Below, one piece after another: positions 41,601-53,600 of a stretch of 64,000 nucleotides of DNA. The stretch spans positions 31,078,939-31,142,938 of the forward strand of contig OY855911.1 in the NCBI GenBank assembly GCA_963693305.1, written 5' to 3'. The translations under genes were made by a program, and so were the position numbers. The notes under the pieces were generated by a model. It made no database searches and had not been told where the DNA came from. It saw only the letters and a list, made by a program, of their open reading frames with translations. Within the stretch, counting starts at the first letter, position 1, and each line of letters opens with the position of its first letter. Origin of the DNA: Meandrina meandrites. Lineage: Eukaryota; Cnidaria; Anthozoa; Scleractinia; Meandrinidae.

Positions 41601-43050
41601 AAAAAATGTGACGTATTTTTCTATCCGTCGAAAAATCACCTGCCGATCACCCTAGTTCGAAAATTGCAAGCGCATTTGTAAGTTCTTGAAGTAAATTTTC
41701 AGAGTCAAGTTGTCAATAGGTTCCAAACCTCCTTTCAGTAACAAAGGCAACCACTTTTTTCACATCTTCGCCAAGGTAACCAAAATATTTTGAGTAACCA
41801 TGGTTGATAGTGTAAATCTTTTGTAAACACAACATGCGTTCAGCTTCCTTTACAATTTACAATGAATTAAGTACATGTAGAGGTGCATGGCGTTGTTTTG
41901 CCGGTTTACTTTCTACGTTACTTGTTGGTTTTTCAAACCATATAAAATTTATTCTAATGTCTACGAGAGACTCAGCAGACTGCAGTATATTTCGAAGTAG
42001 GTATAATTATTGAGATACGACCGATGGTAAAGAAATTAACATAAAGTGTCTGACAATAATATTGAATAATATGCTGGGTGATACTGAATTTGTCAAGAAA
42101 AGTGAAAGACAGCGTCATATTAAAAGCGAAGTCATAGAAGAAATATAGAAGTGACATACGAAGCTGCATGACAAACAGCAAGCATTAGTGTAGTCTTAAC
42201 TGGGAGAAAGCCGTCATTCTCAAGGCAAAAAAATGAAAATGAAAAAAGGGAAATAAAAATGAAAATGAAACATGGTTTTTCACTGAAACACCTTTTTTAG
42301 CAGCTGGTTAATTATTTTTAATATTCTAGTATGCGATCTTACAACATGGATCATGTTGAGTTTGATAACGTGTATTGAATTCGCTTTTTTATTGAAAATT
42401 CCTTCGATCGTTTCATTTGCGCGTGCATACAGATCCGCCAGCTATATTTAACAATAGGCCATTTCCGAGTAGCGTTTTGCCTCAGTTTTAAAACGAGTCT
42501 TCGTGCAAAACCATTCAAATGAAAATGACTTTGATTTGCATGAAAATGGACGTGCGGGTGAAACACATTTTCATATGAACCTGTAGATTACTTAGGGCGC
42601 GTTCGTTTGGGAATATTCTGGAATAAGAATATATTCTGGAATATATTCCGGCTATTTTGCTCCTTAGAGCAGAATAGCCGGAATGGAAATCCAGGTATTC
42701 CGGAATAGGAAGAGCAGCCAAACGAACGCTAACTTGTATTATTCCAATTATTCTTATTTCGGATTGATCCCAAACGAACGCGCCCTTAAAAAACGAAGTG
42801 ATAACTTGTTGCTTATCTTGCTTATTCGGAACTTACGTGTAAGACCATTATTTCCCACACGTATACATGCCCTTCAGGCCTTTCTCAAGTAGTAAATGGC
42901 GCGTAACAAAAATATATAGAAACTCAACCTTGATGCTTATGAGTCTCTTCGTAATTCTGTCTGAGTCATTTTACCAAAACGTAACTCATGTGGATGTTTT
43001 AACATACCGATTGACTGATACCGTTGATTCTTTTATACGAATTGTTTAAC
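38640..43050. repeat. Diverged segmental duplication in direct orientation
   Basis: About 38.64-39.35 kb matches 41.70-42.39 kb (for example GTGCATGGCGTTGTTT, ATTTCGAAGTAGGTATAAT, ATGACAAACAGCA and TTAGCAGCTGGTTAAT in the same order), and 40.54-40.72 kb matches 42.82-43.02 kb (AACTTACGTG, AGTAAATGGCGCGT). The offset falls from about 3.06 kb to 2.28 kb, so the right copy lost, or the left copy gained, roughly 0.8 kb between the two matching blocks. No coding gene is seen in either copy. Confidence 0.7.
42595..42785. mobile_element. 191-bp MITE with GGGCGCGTTCGTTTGGGA ends and TTA flanks
   Basis: The left end GGGCGCGTTCGTTTGGGA is matched in inverted form at the right (TCCCAAACGAACGCGCCC), with TTA directly outside both ends (42592-42594 and 42786-42788). 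A 3-bp TTA target site and G-rich ends suit PIF/Harbinger. It lies within the right copy of the segmental duplication. Confidence 0.7.
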
Positions 43051-44970
43051 TACGAGTCTTCTCACATACAAAAAAAAATCATGCAAGGGAAAATTTAAAA
43101 AGAAAAATTCATGCACAACCATTGGAGGAAAAACATTCATGCATCTACGCATCTTCACTTAAAACTGCTTTCAACAATCAAAGAGAAGAAATTGGTGCAG
43201 AAGACTTGACCACCCCCCTCCCAAAAAATCTCCCCAAACCTCCCCCGCAGAAAAATGTTGCACAACCAGTAGAGGAAAAAAATTCATGCGAGCTGACAAA
43301 TCCCCACGCCCCCCCCCCCCCCTGTCCCCCCCCCCCCCCCCATAACGTTTGCAATGGCTCGCCCATAGAAAATGACATATTGAGTCAGTCAGTAATTCAT
43401 GAGAATATTTAAAGCTCAAGCATATGTTCAGACCATTATGCCACGAGCATTTTTGGTTTGAAAATAAATATCTGTCAAACCTACATAACTAACTTACATT
43501 TTATTCTACACTGAGGCCTAAAATTATAAACTAGTGGTACCTATCGGTAGAAGTGCCAACGAGTACAACAAGAGAGAAGGGTTGTGAGGATAATAAATTT
43601 ATTGTAAATGTTTGACTAAAAGTACACTTTATGATGTGGGTGTGATCAATGTACATTGCATGTATTCGTTGCGGAATGTTTCTGGAATAAACTGATGCGA
43701 TTTGGTGAAGGCCTAATGAAGGAGTTCTAAAATGATACTCAAGTAGTGAGAAACCTTGTGAAATCCATGTAATTTGAGGGTTGCAAGCCATTGCAGTTCT
43801 ATGCCGCTATTTTGGAAAGGTGTCAGCTGTTTTTAAGTCCAATAGACCTTAAATCAAAGTGGCTGTGAGCCACTGAAACTCGGAAAATATATAGCCTTTG
43901 TTTACTTCATATATAGTAACACAAATAAAGGCTGCATTTTACCCAACCCCCTACCCGCTTCACAAGACTAATTGATTACTAAATTTAATATTAAAGACTC
44001 TCTGTCGACTGCGAGTGTTTGTTACTGTTTTGATTCTGGCAATGAAGAAAATCGTTCGAAAATCAAAAAGATTTAGGGCATTCGCGGCCTAAAATAAAAT
44101 ATACCGGTAGAAACAGGTATAAAATGTTTACTTTCGAGGTCATCCAGCTAAGAAATACTTTATTTTGAAATTATGACCTCGCGTCGTGGGGCGCGAGCTA
44201 CAATTACAATTACAAGCTCCTGTCGCCATACGCGTCATTGGTCGTCATTTGAAACAACTCCATAAAATAAATTTCCTTTTTATTTGCTTTTAGAAGCACA
44301 TATACAGAGTATATATATACAGTACTTAGTGCTCTTAAAATACAAGATGTAGAACTAGAGCAATGAACATTTCGTGGCGATTACCATACCGCGGTTTGGA
44401 ATTCCTGCGGAGATTGTTTCGATAAGCGGTCACGTACAGATTCTAAATGCTTTCAGTTCGATCTTTTTTCAGTCCGAAAGAACGCACTTTTCATCGAAAT
44501 AAAAATTTCAAATAATCTCAATAAAGCTTACTTGGTACTGGAAGAATCTACTGGCAATGCGAAGGGAAATAATTCTGCAGCGATTCAGTGTCACTCAGCT
44601 CAATACTGCAACAAACGTGAGCAGTTTTCACTTTGCCTGTATCCGAGGTCATCTTCTTTGTTTCTCCATTGATTCTGGGCAGATTTTCTTGAATAAATCT
44701 TTTCGGAAGAGCCTCTGGTTACAGTCTAGGCCTTACGCAGGCGATTCTTGGCACCCGCCATGCATGGCTAAAAGCAGGCCGTTGTTTAGCTTCTCACACA
44801 TGTGAGTTTGCGGATCACGTATCGACGCCATGAATCATGCATCGTGCACGTGCTGAACAAATAAGTAGCGCGCTGATTGGCCACAACTATGACAAATTGT
44901 GCACGTGCTGAACAGTTTCTGCTCAACAGATTGGCTAAAAACATCAGACATTGTGTCGTCACGATCTACC
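43051..44970. other. Intergenic, nothing recognised apart from poly-C
   Basis: Interrupted poly-C runs at about 43311-43340; no gene or element identified on either strand. Confidence 0.5.
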
Positions 44971-45030
44971 TTACATTACATTACCTTACATTACATTACA
45001 TTACATTACATTACATTACATTACTTACAT
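44971..45030. repeat. (TTACA)n microsatellite
   Basis: About 11 pentanucleotide units with two interruptions. Confidence 0.9.
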
Positions 45031-45105
45031 TTGTACATTTTGGAGCGTTTGTGAGATTTTTTCCGCACATACAAATCTTCTCACGGCTCTATAATCTGCC
45101 GCCTC

Positions 45106-45137
45106 GTCAGGCCTTCTGGTCTTCCAGAAGGCCTGAC
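45106..45137. repeat. Perfect hairpin, 14-bp arms, TCTT loop
   Basis: GTCAGGCCTTCTGG and its exact complement, 26 bp before the 8-bp target-site duplication of the next element. Confidence 0.85.
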
Positions 45138-45170
45138 TCGTTGGCAATAAATAGCTCAAAACCCTTGAAG

Positions 45171-45630
45171 AGGGTCGTACAGGGGTATTCTCGTGACCCG
45201 TGATTAGCTGATTTTATTTTCCGTGAAACGTGAATTTAATAAATTTATTCTTCGTGACCCGTGACCAGAAGGTTTTGCGTGACACGTGAAGAGCTTGAAT
45301 TAATAACCGATATTCGTGATTTCACCACTTTATTGACTTTATTTTGCGTGATTTTGAGACGCGAGACCTCAAATGTGATCTCCGTATAATTATCGTAACG
45401 TCAAACACTCTTTGTAGAGTAAGAACAGGATAAAAGAGTATGTTTCTTTCTTATTTTCGTAATTTCTTAATCAATTTTGATTTCTTTAAACACTATTTGT
45501 AGCATAAGAACAGGATAAAAGAATACTTATTTTCGTGATTCGGGAAAATGAAATTTCAATAACCGTGATCCGTGATTCGCTATTTTTTTCGTCCGTGAAT
45601 CGTGCCAGAGACCCCCCCCTGTACGACCCT
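45171..45630. mobile_element. hAT-like MITE with 8-bp target-site duplication
   Basis: Inverted ends AGGGTCGTACAGGGG (45171-45185) and CCCCTGTACGACCCT (45616-45630), flanked by the exact 8-bp direct repeat CCTTGAAG (45163-45170 and 45631-45638). The interior is AT-rich with many CGTGACCCGTGA-type units. Eight-base duplications are the hallmark of the hAT superfamily. No coding capacity. Confidence 0.8.
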
Positions 45631-45638
45631 CCTTGAAG

Positions 45639-47850
45639 TGTATTATCGTATCAGATTGGTCGCGACAAAATAAGTATTCAGTTAAAAATATGAATTACCC
45701 CATTTGTTCGAGTTGTTTTGAGTAGCCAAAGATGCTATAAATCTTTAACCACGTTCGTGGAGTGTGATTTTCATATTAGCGGATAAAGTTTTTAGAGTTG
45801 GTTAATTTTTAAACGATCGAGGTTGTGGTAAACTTGTTTTAAGTACCAGTCGGTTTTATTATCGGCGTAAAATTTTTGTAACATATTAGAGTGGGTTATT
45901 ATTATTTTATTTGTGCTTGGAAAGATCAAGTTTTGACAGTAAAATTAACATAATTATATAGTCTTTCATTAATTTTAATTTTTTTAAGAATATTGCCGAT
46001 TTTAAACTGGCTGACAAAATGAGAAGAGCGATATGCAATCATCTTAAATCACCCAAGATGATTTTTACAAGAAATTTTGCTCATTAAAAAAAATCAAAAT
46101 GTATGGGGAACGAAAGCTCTTGAAAATATGTAATGTTCCAAATTCAAAGGCAGCTAATTTTGTTTAAAAACAAACATTTCTGCAGACAAAATAGGCCGCA
46201 CAATTGGTTCTGTATTTCATCTGCTCTGTTAATTGAAAATACCATTTCTGGAAGTTGCCGATTCGCTGTTCGTTCAGTATAATTTCATCTGAAGACGGTT
46301 CTTGTTTCTCATATGTATGCGTGCCACTGTATGTAAGGTAAGTAGTTTCCAATAATTATCTTCCACCAAATCTTTATCGCACACGTTAGTATTGCCAATA
46401 GGCGGTGTTTTATACTACACTGAGCTCTGTTAATGGACTATACTGCCACCCGGCAGGGTGTTTCTTCTGGTTCTCCGCTTTCTACTCCTGAAAAAGAAAA
46501 AATTATAAATTCCAATTCGACCCATCCTTAGACGGAGGCCCAGCCGGGGACAGTAAGTGGGTGCGAGGGAAAGTCTAGGCCGGGGGAAAAATCGGCGAAG
46601 AAAACTCAAAAAAGGTGTAAGAAGCCTCGTTCCGTTCTTGACTTTTCTTCGCCGACTTTTTTTTAGATTTTCCCTCGCCAACTAACTGCCCTTAGGTCTC
46701 CGTTGGATGAATACGACCTGGACTGAGGACCAGCATAAAAACCAGCTAGAGCTGATGTGGCATCCTCACTAAATATAGTAATTTATATAGATATGACGTA
46801 TAATTATTTGGGGGGAAAACGTGTCAACATTTGTATGTCGCACAGTTTCTTAAGTGTTTCTTGTACGGCTGCTGTCTCTTCCCATACATGTTTTCCTGTA
46901 ACGATAGGTTTTATGGCCCCTTGGACGTGTTTTTTTTTTGCTTCGCTTGAGAGCTCGGCAGATGTACTTGGTAACAGCTAAAGCAAACAATGACGTTTGT
47001 GACATAACTCGGTGGAGCCACTAGCTTGGCAACTCGGGCACTCGTTGCGTGATGCCTTACTCGGCGAAAGCACAAGAATTCTTTGGAATTTAGCAAAACT
47101 TATTTGTTGTCGATTAAAGTATTAAAACCTCGCCGTCGATACTACACACTAACTCATTCTAGAACTTCTGGGTAATCAGTGCAATCGGCGAAAAACAGTT
47201 TTCCTGCTACTTACACATTTTCCTTAGAAAAGAGAGGTGCTTATTGATTTCTAAGTACAAAAGATATTTACTTTACGTGAAAGGAAGTTAGTTTTTCATG
47301 TGGAAGATTGATGGTATCTCCAACTCAGTTATTCTCTCACTGGTCGGCTTAAAATTAAAAGATTCGAATTAACTTTTGTCTACTTTTGGACGTTTACTTT
47401 GGTTCAAAATAAATGAATAGTTTGAATGGAAGTTTCCTTGAGAAATAAAACCCATTATATTCCTGAATAGGTCATTCAATTAGTCTGTTTGCAAACTACG
47501 GCAGATTTTCTTTTCAAAGGCAAATTCGTATGGCAACGTGACTTGTTTTGTCAAATTGGTTTGTACAAGTATTCCAGATCTTCGATTCTCTAGCATCGTG
47601 TTATATCTGCACTCAGCGAACATAACAAGCCCGGAAATCAGTGACTAGAGTCAATTCATGTGCAAATTAACAGGTATTTTCTGGTACTGATTTATCTGAG
47701 TTCGTTTCCTTGTACTAGGGAATGGGTCTTTTCTTATCTTGACAAAACACAGGCAAACATTTTTGTTTCTTAACCATTCCTAACCATTTATATTGTACGT
47801 TGTGTTTCTTAGTAAGGACCATTTTTTCATAGTACCTTAGGCAAATTATT
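45639..47850. other. Intergenic with one foldback (46531-46703)
   Basis: 46531-46611 and 46638-46703 form an imperfect foldback (GACGGAGGCC...GCGAGGGAAA against TTTTCCCTCGCC...GGTCTCCGT, with an inner CGGCGAAGAAAA pair). Otherwise no gene or element is recognised. Confidence 0.5.
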
Positions 47851-48478
47851 TTAAATGGAAACCTCCACTCTTGGGACAAGTTGACGTTAAATTGTTTGAA
47901 ATAATCCCTAATTTCCAAATTTTACAAGACAAAGGAGAAAAAGCATTTAATAATAACAATAAATGGAAACTTTTATGGCTTTTAAATTTCCAGCGCGCCG
48001 CCGTTTTGAATTTTATGACGTGTTACGGCTCCCGCTATTGTTTGGAAGCTTTTAAACAATAGCGGGAGCCATAACACGTCCTAAAATCCAAAATGGCGGC
48101 GCGCTGGAAATTTAAAAGCCATAAACGGGCATATACTTCATGGTAACACAACATGGCCGCCAACAATGAAAACATATAGTCACCCAACCACAAAATGAAT
48201 GCTAACCGCAAGCAAATTGCAGTTGCTGTAGTTTGCTTTTCAGTTAACATTTATTTACTGCAATTTGCTTGCGGTTAGCATTCATTTTGTGGTTGGGTGA
48301 CTATATGTTTTCATTGTTGGCGGCCATGTTGTGTTACCATGAAGTATATGCCCATAAACGTTTCCATTTATTGTTATTATTACACGTTATTTCCCCCTTG
48401 ACCTGTAAAATCTTAAACTTTGGCATCATTTCAAACAATTCGGCGTCAACTTGTTATAAGAGTGGTGGTTTCCTTTAA
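47851..48478. mobile_element. TTAA-flanked long foldback element, interrupted by a nested foldback
   Basis: TTAA at 47851-47854 and 48475-48478. The left arm runs from GGAAACCTCCACTCTTGGGA to the centre near 48050. The right arm is its complement, from 48052 to 48127 and again from 48361 to 48473, broken by an inserted element at 48128-48352. Without the insertion the element is about 395 bp and forms a nearly complete hairpin. Confidence 0.75.
48128..48352. mobile_element. Nested foldback MITE with perfect 96-bp arms and 8-bp target-site duplication
   Basis: Arms 48128-48223 and 48257-48352 are exact reverse complements over 96 bases, with a 33-nt loop. Ends are GGCATATACTTCATGG and its complement. 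CATAAACG flanks both sides (48120-48127 and 48353-48360), an 8-bp target-site duplication as made by hAT transposases. It was inserted into the right arm of the outer foldback. Confidence 0.88.
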
Positions 48479-50625
48479 GAATTAGTAGTTATTAAGAATT
48501 GTTGGTGTCCCCAATTAGTACGTAAGGGTTAAACACATAGACACATAAATCAAGTTTTTACGTTATGTTTGTAAATGCTTTCATGCGGTAGCCCAGTGTT
48601 AACTGGTTCGTCGTGAATGCTGCTGACAAAACCAAATCTGTCACGCACATCTTTAGACAGAAAAGAGACTATCGATTTTATATTTTATAAGCTTCTAAAG
48701 TTGTCATATTCAAAAGAAACGGACTGATTTAGTCACCAATGTATAAAAGTTTGACGATCTATCAAAAATTTAAAGCGATGTCGATTAAGGAAACACTTTT
48801 CTTTTTTTTTTTCTATTACTCAATTTGAGTAGCAGTATTCTTTTGTCTCTTCCCTTGCGTCACGCAACGGTTGGTCTCCAACTGACAAGGGAGCGTTGCG
48901 TGACAATACAGTGGCAGTTTTGGTAGTCCAGTACCTCTTGTGAACCTCTAATTTCACAGGCATTCTAAAACAATATTGCTCATTGTCTTCAGGGATAGGG
49001 GCATTGTTTGTGCCCTTTGTCCTATTGTTCTTATGGCCAATCATGTGAGATGTTCAATGAGGTGCTGGTCGACTCGTTTTGGCTATGACAACGTGAAGCA
49101 ATATATATTGGTCTAGCCGGAAACTGAGATCGTGGGATCCAATATTTCATTTGATATTAATCTACAACTGAACATTTCGCGTATGCATGACCAAACGATG
49201 ATGATTTTTACGACTACTATGACTGAAACGGCAAAAACTTAAAGTTCTTTTGACTTCTTTGGTAAGTGACGACACGTACTGAAAGTTTATCGCTCGTAAG
49301 TATGGTGGATGCATACCATCCAAGCCCAATTACGGTAGGCTCTTCTTACTTTTTTGTGACCCGAAACACAAGCTTGCTATAGCTCAGTATAAAGTTTGTG
49401 AAAAGTATGAATTGTAGCTAGAATGAAGCAGCGTTTTCGTCCCAGCCAAGGAACTCATCTGAGAGACCTTTCGATTCTGCTTTAGCAGACCTTAGCAACC
49501 TCGTTTGAGCATCGTGCTCAAAGTGCCGTTCTCATCCAAATTGATGACAGCAATCTAGCCTTATATGGCATAAGGATTTCGTGACTTGTTTGTCCGCAGT
49601 CAGTTTGATTTATTTGTTAGCAGTCAGTTGATTTGAGTAAAGAGTCAAACGGTCTCAAAGGAGTTCAGTAAATCGAGAAATTAGCATAAAGAATACGCGA
49701 TAATACAATGGACACACATGATTAATCCTGTCTGACCGATTGACTTGACTCAATGACTGGCATGGATTTATAGGCGGATACAATCATGGAAGTGACATCA
49801 GAATTACCATCCTACATACTATTTCCAGGCATGTCGCACTTCTTTTTCACCTTTCTGCTATTTCGTTTATATAGAGCCATACAGGCGAGTATTTTCATTG
49901 CAGACGCAATTGTAATGTAATAGTTTCTATGAAAGTTGGCACTGAAAATTATAATCAAGTTTTTCGTCTTTCTACTATTTCATTTTAGTAATTTTAGCGT
50001 TTTAGATTATTTATCTTCCAGCGTTCTGTTTCCGTTCGTATCCTCCATACAAACTTTTAATATACGTTTGGGACTCTTATGTGCTATTTTAATCACTTAT
50101 AGATTGTGTTGTTTGACTAAGTGATTTACACTTCATTAGAAATAGAATCAAAAGCAGGTATGTTTTGTTGCTGTTATTTTTCCAGAATATCACGAGACAT
50201 CACTGGCCAATTTTGATTTTTTTTTTTACCTGCGCGTAACAGCAAATGATTCTCGCACAAATTTCCGAGCGTGGTAAAGGATGGATTCAGTTTATAAAGA
50301 CCTTACCAATTTTTAGTCGTCGTTGAACAACTGTGTTAAAAAATTCGAAATTATTTTGCAAACGGAAATTATAGATTAGCAGACTTACAATCCGTAAGGT
50401 GATAAATGTTCAAATGTTTCCTTTCCCACAAAGTACATAAACCTCTGAACAAATGTACGCCGCATTTCAATATCGAGGCCAATCGTTTAACCTTCATTTA
50501 CACATTTAATGTTACAGTAATTGTCGTCCACTTTTGCTCTCTGCTAATTAAAGTCCTAAAGGTTTAAGGTTCGAGCTGATATGAATCTAACCCCCATTTT
50601 CTATCTCTTTTTCAGGATTTACAGA
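48479..50625. other. 5' flank of the ADAMTS gene, nothing recognised
   Basis: No gene or known element identified. The ADAMTS promoter and a possible non-coding first exon should lie here: TTTTTCAG ending at 50615, 10 bp before the start codon, could be the acceptor of a 5' UTR intron. Confidence 0.4.
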
Positions 50626-53600
50626 ATGCATCATTCACTGTGTAACTGGTCGGTGTTCATTTTGCTTACTCTTCTAAAATTCACATGTACAGGTAAGATA
50701 TTAAGGACTGACCAGTTCTCTGGATCAGTATTTTAACAGTTAATCGCAATATTTTTATAAGAACGTCCAATTTTTGGTCAAGGCTGAGCCTGAAATTGTT
50801 CTTAAAATGTTCTTATATTTGAAATTAGAAAAAAAAACAAAGTGTCCTGCAGTAAATTCACTTCGAAACGATATGTGCATATTCACGTCACTTACGGGAG
50901 ATGACTATGGTGGTTTCAGGTTGATTCATTTTGGACTATATTTCTCATTTTCAACAAATAGGAAAAAATAAAGTTTGTTCTTACCCAATTCCAGCCTTGG
51001 ATACATCTTAGGGTGTTCTAAAGGTTTGGCCTTTTTCAGCCTAAACGTTCCAAGAAAAAAGAGTGTAAACAGTTTTCGACATTCTTTTGAGGCAAAAACA
51101 AAGAGGATTGCAGGACGGGTGAAATAAAATAACTTTGCAACATTTTGAAGTCGAACATTGCTCATGACGTATAATTTATGTTGGGCCTTCATGAATTTGT
51201 ATGCGTTCGCCATGTTAGTAAACAGTTTCTATGGCGACCAACTTAGCACTTGGCCAGAAGATCTATCCCAAATTTTATTTTCTTTACTGTAATGTTCTAC
51301 TTTTTAGCTGCTTGCTTTGTGTTACCATCGACTGATAGATTTTTAAACTGAAAAATCTACCTTATTTTACGTTAAGACATTAACTTTATGACAAACAAAT
51401 TGATTTCTACGCTCAGAACTTTATGGTAGGCAAACACTCTGGAACTGGGTTACTGTCTAAGTATTTCCAAACACTTTGTAACCATATATTATACATCGTA
51501 TAGACTATATATGACTTTTCTCTACATACATGCTTCCAATAAACAAGCGCCCTTTCGTAGATGAGTACTGAGAGCTTTTTTATCATTTCCAGATGCTGTA
51601 AGGGAATCCAAAAAGGTAAGTCGTGTTTAAAGGAATAAACAAAATAACTGTTGTTGTTTAAAATATTGCGAAGACAAGATCCCACTCACTTTGGTCAGTG
51701 GATTTACCCCGCACAGAGAGAGCCTCTGCGGAGGAAATAGTCAATCACCAACAACAGTTCTTTTCAGGGCTACTCTAACTCGGATGATCACACAACACGG
51801 ATATTTGTCAATTAGGTTTTATGCGGAAAACACCGTGACGCGTAAAGCGTGAAGCGTGACGCTCATTGAGAAGGAGCTTTGTGTGGCGGCCCAAAGAACA
51901 TTTGTACATCAAAGGCTACACGTCAAGCAATCACAAATTAAAATAACCACTGATTGTCATATTTAATTAATTTTGTATTTCTCCGTAGAATCTTCACCAA
52001 CACATGACCAAGAGAGAAATAGAATATTATTTTGGTATTAAGGATCATTCTGAAAGTAAGAGCAATATTATTTCAGTTGAAAATACTTCTGATATATAAA
52101 CTAATTTCTACTTTTTTTCGTTCACGTATTTCAGCTTTTGTGAGTAAACGCACTAAGGTTAACGAACAAAAGAAAATATCTCCGCTTTCTTTACAAAATC
52201 TCTGTTATTTCTCTCTTTTAAGTTCCTGAATATGACGTTAGCACTCCACGCCAAACAGAAGCCAATGGACGGGTCATGTCTCGCTTTCGCCGCAGACGGA
52301 GTGCTGACCATCCAGATGTTTTACGCTATAAACTGCACGCGTTTGGCTCCAAACTTCAACTGAGATTAAAGCGAAATCTCAAACTCATGGCGCCAAATTT
52401 GGTTATTGAAAGGCATCACAGAGGGGGACTAGTAACGACTGAGCCTGCACCAAGAAACAAATACTACTTAGGAAAAGTGTCATCCGACCCAGACTCTTTG
52501 GTGGCTGTCAGGAGCGATAAGGGACTGGTGAGGAACAGTTCACCTTTTAGTTTAATCGTCTTGTTTTATCGTGCTTGAAAAATGATGTAATTGTTGGTGT
52601 AAACATCCGTGGCATTCCACTTAAAAAGAAGCAGTATTCATTTGATTTTATTCCACCAGTGGGAGGCGCGGTGGCCTAATGTTCAGTGCGCCGGAGGGGC
52701 CATTGTGTTGTGTTCTTAGGTGGTAAGACTCTTTATTCTCATTGTTCCTCTCTCCACCCTGGAGTATTAACGGGCACCGGCGAATTGTTGGGGCAACCTG
52801 ACAGAATGCCGGGGAGTAACCTGTGATGGACTAGCATCCCGTCCAGGGGGGAGTAGCAATACTCCTAGCAATGCTACAGAAACCAAAGATCTACGAGCCA
52901 GTTGAGCTTAACAGGCTGTACTTTTTTACTTTTATTCCTCAAGTCCGGTATGATCAGGACTTCAGGTGACTTACTGTTTGTACAACCACTACCTGCCCAC
53001 TTGGCTAAACGTGTGAGAAGAAATGCTGCTGACACCACACCGCATCTGATTTACAGACTATCACCTGGAAAAACTGTTGCACCGAGCTGTCAAACAAAGA
53101 CATCAGGTCTGCCTATTAGCTTTTAGAGTTATCCTTGCCCAGTCGCCTTTACAAAAGTCACGATAAAGTGTAATATGGTAGTATTCAAGATAAACTTTTT
53201 TCCATAACATTCCAGATTGTTTTTTCTCTCAAATATTACGCGCTTTGTGATTGGCTAATTTTTACCGGCGTATTCTACAGAACGGCCACCTTCCCGCGCG
53301 CTTGATTTGAAATTCATCCCATTCTCGGGACCAAGAATATAATGAGCATCTTATTAACCTCGTTATGCCCGTTCGCACTGTAAAATACAAATCCTCTTTT
53401 GCCCGTTCACACTGTAATATACGAATCCTGTTATGCCCGTTCACACTGTAAGATACAAATCCTCGTTATTCCTGTGGATTTATGGCCCGAAAGTCCCGCG
53501 CTTGGACCATTGACGTATTAAACCTATTCCCTTCCACCCCCTGTGAAGCATAGGTCCATGGAAACCGCCCGCTATCTCGTTCTGTTTTGGGCTGGCTTCT

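Noticed and set aside
53363..53464. CRISPR-like array of three 34-bp units
   Set aside because: Units are directly adjacent with no spacers, in a eukaryotic intron; it is a plain tandem repeat.
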